From positions 558,001-622,000 of the forward strand of contig NZ_CP163528.1 in NCBI RefSeq assembly GCF_041081105.1: DNA of 64,000 nt, in the 5' to 3' direction. The DNA comes from Promicromonospora sp. Populi (GTDB taxonomy: Bacteria; Actinomycetota; Actinomycetes; Actinomycetales; Cellulomonadaceae). Positions 58,626-64,000 of this stretch are shown piece after piece. Below the pieces are notes generated by a model. That model made no database searches. It saw only the letters and a program-made list of their open reading frames with translations, and was not told the DNA's origin. Each line of letters opens with the position of its first letter. The first letter of the stretch is position 1. A program made the translations under genes and the position numbers.

Positions 58626-60208
58626 AGCGAGGCGGATCACTCGTGCCCGGCCCGCGGGGAGCAAATATCACCCGTCGCGTCGCGGGTCCGGACCTCCCGG
58701 GGGACTATGTCCCGGTGGCGATAGCGACAGTTCAGCAGCGTGGGGCAAAGGCCCCGGAAGCGGACGCCGGGATAGCCGGGGTGGACATCGGTGGCACGGG
58801 TTCGCGCCTGCGGGTCACCATCGGGCTGGGCGGCAGGTCGTACGAGGTCGAGGGGCCGCCGGCCACCATCGTCGACGGTCGCTCGAACGTGCCCGACGTC
58901 GTGCGGGACCTCTGTCGAGGCTTCGCTGCCCAGTTCGGGGGCCGCCCCCGGGTGGCGGCAGCCGCCGTCGGGCTGCGCGGGTTCCGGTCGATGACGCACG
59001 CCGGGACGCTTGACGCGAACTGCGTGCACGACATCCTGTCGGAGGAGCTGCGCACCACCTCGACCGCCGTCTCCAGCGACGCCGTCACCGCTCACCTGGG
59101 CGCCCTCGGCCCGGGGCCGGGCGCCACGCTCGCCGTGGGTACCGGCGCGGTGGCGGTCGCGTGCGACGACGTCGGCAGGTGGCACCTCGCCGACGGCATG
59201 GGCCCGCACGTGGGCGACAACGGCGGCGGCGCCTGGATCGGGCGGCGCGGCCTGGATGCCGCGGCGCGGTCGATGGACGGGCGGCAGATGGGTGCTTCCC
59301 CAGGCCTGGTCCGGGCCGCCGAGCAGCACTTCGGCCGGCGGGAGCGGTGGACGGCGGTCGACGAGGTGTCGCTGTTCGCCGGGTTCGCGCCGAGGGTCAT
59401 CGAGGCCGCGGGCTACGGCGACGTCGCGTGCCGCGAGATCCTCGAGGAGGCGGCCCGATCCCTGGCGGACGGGCTGTGCGCGGTGCTGAGCCACCCCGGC
59501 GTGGCGCCGGTGGCGGTCACCACGGGCAAGATCCTGCTGCACGCGCCGATGTTCCGGTCGATGGTGATCCGGCACGTCCTGGAGAAGCGCGACGACGTGC
59601 GGGTGCAGCCGAGCGCCGGGCTGCCGCTCGACGGCGCGCTGGCGCTGGCCAGGATGCTGGTCGCGTACCCGCACGTGGTCGAGGAGCACGTCCCCCTGCT
59701 GGCGGTGCGGGTCGGGGTGGCACCCCGGCCGGACGATTCCATCACCCTGCCGAGGGTGGTCTTCCCGGTGGTGCGGGCGATGGAGGCCAAGAGCGAGCCC
59801 AGGTCGTGGGCCATCGAGGTCCGGGCCGACCAGGAGTGGGGCGCCGAGCAGGTCCCGGAGGAGCGCCAGGCACCGGAGGCCACGGTCGACACGGTGGTGC
59901 CGCTGACGGGTGAGCGCCTGGTGGTCGGCCGGGGGTCGCGCAGCCGCGGGGTGGTGCCCGACATCGTCTGCGACGACACGGGCGTCTCGCGCCGGCACTG
60001 CGAGTTCGCCTGGGTGGAGGGCGGCTGGAGCGTCATCGACCTCGGGTCCGCCAACGGCACCTTTGTCGCCGCCCGCGGCGACGCCATGCCCACCACGCCC
60101 TTGCGCCCGGGGGAGCGCCGCTGGTTGTCCGACGGCGACCGGGTCTACGTGGGCGGTTGGACCTGCCTTACGGCGCGCGAGGTGACCGCTAGCGTGCGGC
60201 CGACCTAG
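58622..60208 (+). CDS. BadF/BadG-type ATPase fused to a C-terminal FHA domain
   Basis: The 528-residue protein has an ASKHA ATPase of the BadF/N-acetylglucosamine-kinase type with phosphate-1 loop GVDIGGTGSRLRV near residue 53 and phosphate-2 segment LAVGTGAVAVACDD near 166. The C-terminal FHA domain (about 420-515) has RLVVGRGSRSR, GVSRRHCEF and SANGTFV, the Arg/Ser/His/Asn set that binds phosphothreonine. The GTG at 58622 overlaps the permease stop; GTG at 58715 is an alternative without the 31-residue unconserved-looking extension. The combination suggests a kinase- or sugar-linked ATPase recruited by Ser/Thr phosphorylation. Confidence 0.85.
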   Translation: MKRGGSLVPGPRGANITRRVAGPDLPGDYVPVAIATVQQRGAKAPEADAGIAGVDIGGTGSRLRVTIGLGGRSYEVEGPPATIVDGRSNVPDVVRDLCRGFAAQFGGRPRVAAAAVGLRGFRSMTHAGTLDANCVHDILSEELRTTSTAVSSDAVTAHLGALGPGPGATLAVGTGAVAVACDDVGRWHLADGMGPHVGDNGGGAWIGRRGLDAAARSMDGRQMGASPGLVRAAEQHFGRRERWTAVDEVSLFAGFAPRVIEAAGYGDVACREILEEAARSLADGLCAVLSHPGVAPVAVTTGKILLHAPMFRSMVIRHVLEKRDDVRVQPSAGLPLDGALALARMLVAYPHVVEEHVPLLAVRVGVAPRPDDSITLPRVVFPVVRAMEAKSEPRSWAIEVRADQEWGAEQVPEERQAPEATVDTVVPLTGERLVVGRGSRSRGVVPDIVCDDTGVSRRHCEFAWVEGGWSVIDLGSANGTFVAARGDAMPTTPLRPGERRWLSDGDRVYVGGWTCLTAREVTASVRPT

Positions 60209-60267
60209 GATCTTCCTGTTCCTAGGTCGGAGGCTGGCGTTCAGAAACGATCGACTGACGTGGGCAA

Positions 60268-60537
60268 CTACCGGCTAGTCGCGGGAGCGAGTGCAGCGAG
60301 CAAAGCTCCATGAGCCTCGAGACACTGTCGTGCAAGGTCGGCGATCTCCTGACCGCGTTCGGTCGTAACGAACCGACGTTTGACCCGGGTAAAGAGCATG
60401 GCGGCCGCTTTGGACTCGATGGCTCCTACGTGCTTGCTCACAGTACTGTCCGCGACCAGCAGTTCCTTCGCGGCTTCGCGCATGGAACCGAGCCGGGCGA
60501 CGGCGTCGAACGAACGAATCTCCTCGATGGTAGGCAA
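60268..60537 (-). CDS. LysR DNA-binding domain only (89 residues)
   Basis: The protein is a single LysR-type winged HTH with IRSFDAVARLGSMREAAKEL and VADSTVSKHVGAIES, lacking the roughly 200-residue effector domain. It uses a TTG start at 60537 with AGGGGAAG upstream. No effector-domain remnant is visible downstream before the FHA gene end. It may be a truncated pseudogene or a functional mini-regulator of the divergent 60763 operon. Confidence 0.7.
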   Translation of the reverse strand: MPTIEEIRSFDAVARLGSMREAAKELLVADSTVSKHVGAIESKAAAMLFTRVKRRFVTTERGQEIADLARQCLEAHGALLAALAPATSR

Positions 60538-60762
60538 CGCACTTCCCCTGATTCTCGGCGTCGATATTCAGCGACACCATCACTGATCGGGTGTAGACAT
60601 ACGTCAGATCAAGAGAGGGCGAGGTTTGCCGCTTGATACATCCTCGGCTGAGTTTCCACGATTCGTAGGACAAAGTGCAGGTCTGTAGACGGCCGTGACG
60701 GAGCCGCATAGCGTGATGTCGGCTCAGCAAGGCATGTTCTGGTCTCCAACGAAGGAGCAATC

Positions 60763-62031
60763 GTGCGCTTTGCAAGACGATCCCGCGCTATCGCGGGAGT
60801 GATCTCTCTCATGACGGTCGCCGCGGCGACTGCATCTACATCGGTGGCTGCGACGGGTTCGGTGGCGGCCACCGTAACGGTCACCGAGGACACGGCGATC
60901 TCCGGCTCGGTGACGCGTTCGGGCAAGCCGGTGGCCGGAGCCGACGTGCTCGTAGTCGCGTGGCCCGAGTCGAAGGTGCTCGAGGCGCTGCCTGACGACA
61001 CCGAAGTACCGATGTACACCGTCGCGAACATCAAGACTGATATCGAAGGCAACTACGCGGTTCCGCTCGACGTATCAGCACTTCCTCCGGACCTAGTAAG
61101 CGACGGGGGGCAAGTCGACGTCGACGTCATGGTGGCTGACGCGACCTCCCAGATGCAACGGTCCGTGTCGTTGGCCTCGGCTTCCAGCCTGTCGGGGGGC
61201 CGCTGGATCGCGGCGATGGACACCGAAGCAGTCACTTCCGGCGATGACGTCGAGGGCGTGTCTATGACCTTCGACCTCGACACGGGAGCGGTGACGGACA
61301 GCACCATGCCGTGGACCGAGCAAGTGGACGATCAGGGTGTCGAGCTTACGGAAGCTGCCGCGGCTGAGGCTCTTCGTTCCGAGGTCACGGCCAGGGTGTC
61401 GATCGACACGTGGCTTGCTAACCGGGTGTCGGAAGCATCCGTCGTTCCGCTCGACGAGTGCGTCGCCGTTGGGACAGGGACGTACCAGAGCAACCGCAGG
61501 GAGAACTTCGTCATCGCGCGAGGTGTAACGAATGCCAAGGTGACTGTCGACCAGAACTCCAACTCGACGCACACGGTCGGGGTCGCGTATAAGACCAGCA
61601 CTGTATGGAAGGCTGGCGGCACCCAGACCAAGACCTGGTCGAACTCCGCGCAGCAGAGTGGGATCGCTGGCACGAGAATGTACTACGACCACGTGAGGTA
61701 TCGCTTCTACGACAACCCGTGCGGTGTGGGCTACACGGACTTCTGGCGACCGAACAACGGCCAGGAGCTGCTCGCTGGCTATGTGGTGGTCGATGCGCTG
61801 AACTACAACAACTGCAGGGCGCACGGCAATGGGTACTCGTACACGAAGGAAGAGGGCAAGAACACCACCTACTCGACGGGTATGGACCTGGAGCAGGTCA
61901 ACGTTTCAGCACAGTCGGGTTGGGGTTCTGCGACCCAGTTACGGTGGAGCTGGACGGGGCAGGCGAAGCTCTGCTGGAGCAGCGCCGACGCTGGCCCTGA
62001 AGGGTCGGCACGTGTTATTACGAAGCCGTGA
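60763..62031 (+). CDS. Secreted protein with carboxypeptidase-regulatory-like N-terminal domain, unknown function
   Basis: The 422-residue protein has a signal peptide (about 1-30, ending TSVAATG). A beta-sandwich-like domain (about 40-125) has the ISGSVTRSGKPVAGADVLV and TDIEGNYAVPLD pattern of CNA-B/carboxypeptidase regulatory domains. The C-terminal 190 residues are rich in Thr, Ser, Tyr, Trp and Asn with four or five Cys, and no family is recognised. GAAGGAG precedes the GTG. Base composition is visibly less GC-rich than the flanks. It is coupled to the lipoprotein gene by TGATG. Confidence 0.78.
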   Translation: MRFARRSRAIAGVISLMTVAAATASTSVAATGSVAATVTVTEDTAISGSVTRSGKPVAGADVLVVAWPESKVLEALPDDTEVPMYTVANIKTDIEGNYAVPLDVSALPPDLVSDGGQVDVDVMVADATSQMQRSVSLASASSLSGGRWIAAMDTEAVTSGDDVEGVSMTFDLDTGAVTDSTMPWTEQVDDQGVELTEAAAAEALRSEVTARVSIDTWLANRVSEASVVPLDECVAVGTGTYQSNRRENFVIARGVTNAKVTVDQNSNSTHTVGVAYKTSTVWKAGGTQTKTWSNSAQQSGIAGTRMYYDHVRYRFYDNPCGVGYTDFWRPNNGQELLAGYVVVDALNYNNCRAHGNGYSYTKEEGKNTTYSTGMDLEQVNVSAQSGWGSATQLRWSWTGQAKLCWSSADAGPEGSARVITKP

Positions 62032-62615
62032 TGGGACACGACCGAACTTGGCGGTGGGCAGCGCTGCTCGTGGCGCTGTCCGCCGCCGTGTCAGGATGTG
62101 CGGCCTTTGGACCGAGCGCGCAGGTGCGGCCAGGGGCTGAGGACGCGTCGAGAGTCCAGACGGGGGTCGTCGATGTAGCGCCCGGGGAGCACAACTCCAT
62201 CGGCACGATGACGCTGTGCGTCGAAGGCGGCGAGATGGGGGAGATCACGGCAGTCACGACCCCGCCGGAATCCGGCGTCGAGATCGTGGCCTACGCCGTG
62301 GCCAACGAGCCCAGCGACATTGGAGGTTTCCGGGAGACGCTCGAAGACCTGGGCGCGGACACGACGATCCACACGGTCGAGCGGGAGTGTCGCAGGGAGG
62401 GAGAAACAGGCATCCACGTTGCCACCCTGCTGATCGAGGTGGTCGCCCAGGACGACAGGTCGGCGCGAGCCGACCACTTGACTGTCCACTGGGAAGCCGA
62501 GGGGAACAGCGGTGAGTTCGACGTCCAGTGGGCGATCATGCTCTGCGCCGCCGTCGACCAGGAGGAAACGGACTTCTGCCAGCAGGCTCTAGACGACAGG
62601 CGCGCTGCCGAATGA
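62031..62615 (+). CDS. Lipoprotein, unknown function
   Basis: The 194-residue protein has a lipoprotein signal with lipobox AAVSGC (Cys near residue 23) and an all-beta-looking mature domain with four further cysteines (LCVEGG, ERECRR, MLCAAV, DFCQQA) that could form two disulfides. No family is recognised. ATG at 62031 overlaps the stop of the secreted-protein gene; GTG at 62028 is an alternative. The two probably act together at the cell surface. Confidence 0.75.
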   Translation: MGHDRTWRWAALLVALSAAVSGCAAFGPSAQVRPGAEDASRVQTGVVDVAPGEHNSIGTMTLCVEGGEMGEITAVTTPPESGVEIVAYAVANEPSDIGGFRETLEDLGADTTIHTVERECRREGETGIHVATLLIEVVAQDDRSARADHLTVHWEAEGNSGEFDVQWAIMLCAAVDQEETDFCQQALDDRRAAE

Positions 62616-62638
62616 CGCCGAATTCAGGTTGGTGCTTG

Positions 62639-63274
62639 TCAATGCTTCCCGCCGATCTCGTCGATGTCGAGGGGGCGGCCGGGCAGCGGCGTGTGCGCCG
62701 TGGCCCGCAGCCCGTCCAGGCCCAGGGCCAGCATCCGGGCGTGCGCGGCGTCGGGCAGCGCGCCGGAGGATGACCGCAGGCCGCTGATCACGAGGGTGAT
62801 CAGCATGACCATGTCGGCGGTGCTGACGTCCGCGCGGAGCGTCCCCGCCTCCTGCCCGTCGCGGACCAGGTCGTCGAGCGTGGACACGAGCTGCTCGCCG
62901 GTGGCGACGCCCTGCGGGTCGTGCCGGATGACCACCGGGTCACCCTGCGACAGGATCGTCAGCCGCAGGGTGAACCACAGCTCCGGCAGGGTCTCCAGGA
63001 CCTTGAGGAACGACTCCCACCCCTGCCCGCCCTCGGCGCGTGCCTTCTGCGCGTGCGCGACCAGGACGGCGAGGCTGTCGCGCGCGACCTCCTGGATCAG
63101 CGCCTCGCGGTCGGGAAAACGCCGGTAGAGGGTCCCGACGCCGACGCCGGCCTGGCGGGCGATCTCCTCCATGGGGGCGTCCGGCCCGCGCTCCGCGAAC
63201 AGCACCTTGGCCGCCGCGACGATCTGGTCGCGGTTGCGGCGCGCGTCGGCCCGAAGCGTCTGCGGCTCGGCCAT
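62639..63274 (-). CDS. TetR/AcrR family regulator
   Basis: The 211-residue protein has the TetR HTH at about residues 28-56 (PMEEIARQAGVGVGTLYRRF) and a C-terminal ligand domain of the TetR_C type. The ATG at 63274 is preferred over a GTG four codons upstream. It is divergent from the P450 gene, and the inverted repeats at 63356-63400 are probable binding sites. The ligand is likely the P450 substrate or a toxic hydrophobe. Confidence 0.9.
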   Translation of the reverse strand: MAEPQTLRADARRNRDQIVAAAKVLFAERGPDAPMEEIARQAGVGVGTLYRRFPDREALIQEVARDSLAVLVAHAQKARAEGGQGWESFLKVLETLPELWFTLRLTILSQGDPVVIRHDPQGVATGEQLVSTLDDLVRDGQEAGTLRADVSTADMVMLITLVISGLRSSSGALPDAAHARMLALGLDGLRATAHTPLPGRPLDIDEIGGKH

Positions 63275-63290
63275 CGTTTCACGCACCTCT

Positions 63291-63319
63291 TTGTCGGGGA
63301 CTTGCTTGTCGGGACTTGC
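63291..63319. repeat. Tandem direct repeat of 15/14 bp upstream of TetR
   Basis: TTGTCGGGGACTTGC at 63291-63305 is followed directly by TTGTCGGGACTTGC at 63306-63319, a one-base-shorter copy. It lies just upstream of the TetR start, in its promoter region. Confidence 0.8.
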
Positions 63320-63355
63320 GCCACTATCTCATTCGCGGAACAAGTGGACGGTTTT

Positions 63356-63400
63356 CTTCCGCATTTGTTATCGTCCAGGCAAGCGGAAGGAATCCTTCCG
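63356..63400. promoter_or_regulatory. Inverted repeats in the TetR-P450 intergenic region, candidate operator
   Basis: CGGAAGGA and TCCTTCCG form a 17-bp palindrome around one central base at 63384-63400. The upstream CTTCCGC at 63356-63362 pairs with GCGGAAG at 63383-63389. Two overlapping dyads between divergent TetR and P450 genes fit a TetR operator over the P450 promoter. Confidence 0.55.
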
Positions 63401-63427
63401 GATGTGCCGACCAGGGGAGCCTGACCC

Positions 63428-64000
63428 GTGACCGCAGAACCGCTCGCCGCACTTCCCACCGCCCGGACCTGCCCGTACGCCCCCCGCGAGGAGCACGTGC
63501 GGCTCCAGGAGCAGGATCCCGTCAGCAGGGCCACGCTCCCCTCCGGGAGTGACGCGTGGGTGGTGACCCGGCACGCGGACGTCCGCACTGTGCTCTCGGA
63601 CCCGCGCTTCAGCTCCGACTCGTCCCGCCCGGGGTACCCCCGGCTCGGCGTCCGGGACGAGGCCGGCGACGAGACCGCCGGCGAGGCCGGCGGAGGGATC
63701 GAGCAGGTCTTTCCTCGGCTGATGATCTCCCTGGACGCGCCGGAGCACGGGATCGCCCGCCGCGCCGTCCTCAGCGAGTTCACGCACCGGAGGCTGGCCG
63801 GCCTCAAGCCCCGCATCCAGGAGATCGTGGACGAGCACATCGACGCGATGCTGGCCGGCCCGCGACCCGTCGACCTGGTGCAGGCGCTTGCCCTGCCGGT
63901 CCCGTCGCTGGTGATCTCCGAGCTGCTCGGGGTGCCGTACGCGGATCACGCCTTCTTCCAGGAGCGGTCCTCGCTGATCCTGAAGCGGGGCGCGCGTCCG
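63428..64000 (+). CDS. Cytochrome P450 (3' end off the window)
   Basis: The 191 visible residues are the N-terminal third of a bacterial class I P450: LPTARTCPYAPREEHVRL, then WVVTRHADVRTVLSDPRFSSD and LISLDAPEHGIARRAVLSEFT (the C-helix heme-propionate region, with APEH in place of the usual PPEH or PPxH), followed by VPSLVISELLGVPYADHAFF. The I-helix and the heme Cys loop are beyond the window. The start is GTG at 63428. It is probably repressed by the divergent TetR; the 7Fe ferredoxin at 50.6 kb could donate electrons. Confidence 0.93.
   Translation, partial: MTAEPLAALPTARTCPYAPREEHVRLQEQDPVSRATLPSGSDAWVVTRHADVRTVLSDPRFSSDSSRPGYPRLGVRDEAGDETAGEAGGGIEQVFPRLMISLDAPEHGIARRAVLSEFTHRRLAGLKPRIQEIVDEHIDAMLAGPRPVDLVQALALPVPSLVISELLGVPYADHAFFQERSSLILKRGARP

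Overview
The window is high-GC DNA with tightly packed genes, frequent 4-bp ATGA/GTGA stop-start overlaps, many GTG starts, and gene families typical of Actinomycetota: a MarP-type protease, an ECF sigma factor fused to a zinc-finger anti-sigma domain, HxlR, TetR and WYL regulators, Tat-exported glycoside hydrolases and MpaB-like oxygenases. I infer a soil- or plant-associated actinobacterium, perhaps Micrococcales (Promicromonospora/Cellulomonas-like). No rRNA, tRNA, CRISPR, transposase or phage gene was recognised, and no gene-free stretch exceeds 300 bases.

Layout. 1-2.9 kb: a truncated secreted GH30 glycosidase facing a TetR regulator across a perfect 28-bp palindrome, then a membrane protein. 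3-13 kb: a leftward operon under a divergent LysR regulator, encoding a seven-bladed EAR/EPTP beta-propeller, an unrecognised protein, a branched-chain-amino-acid-type ABC importer with a permease-ATPase fusion, an HpcH/HpaI aldolase and an amidohydrolase. 13-16 kb: a DUF4232 lipoprotein, a Ppx/GppA phosphatase, an MpaB-like oxygenase and a second amidohydrolase. 16.8-21.5 kb: a sugar-phosphate cluster (SIS protein, two PfkB kinases, DeoR regulator, class II aldolase) with a 27-bp near-palindrome as likely operator. 21.5-24.1 kb: EF-hand protein, membrane protein, LysE exporter, SnoaL-like protein and HxlR regulator.

24.1-37.4 kb is a large aromatic-catabolism locus. Leftward: a ThDP enzyme, an aldehyde dehydrogenase, a flavoprotein hydroxylase and an MFS transporter. 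Rightward: an FAH-RraA fusion, a GntR regulator, HpaE (frameshifted), HpaD, HpaH and HpaI, the homoprotocatechuate meta-cleavage pathway to pyruvate and succinic semialdehyde. The leftward dehydrogenase could convert the semialdehyde to succinate.

37.4-48.8 kb: ferritin, MarP-like protease, GPP34 protein, a secreted phosphodiesterase-like protein, a GH39 / ROK regulator / GH71-99-like polysaccharide group, alpha/beta hydrolase, RibD-like reductase, WYL regulator and CHAD protein. 48.8-51.7 kb: GntR-AcdS (ACC deaminase), 7Fe ferredoxin and a short-chain dehydrogenase. 51.8-60.2 kb: the sigma/anti-sigma/stalk fusion, a DinB-like protein, a two-component system, and a divergent MacB-type ABC exporter followed by a BadF-FHA fusion. 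60.2-62.6 kb is less GC-rich with poorly recognised genes (a LysR DNA-binding-only protein, a secreted protein, a lipoprotein) and looks acquired. The window ends with a TetR regulator divergent from a truncated cytochrome P450.
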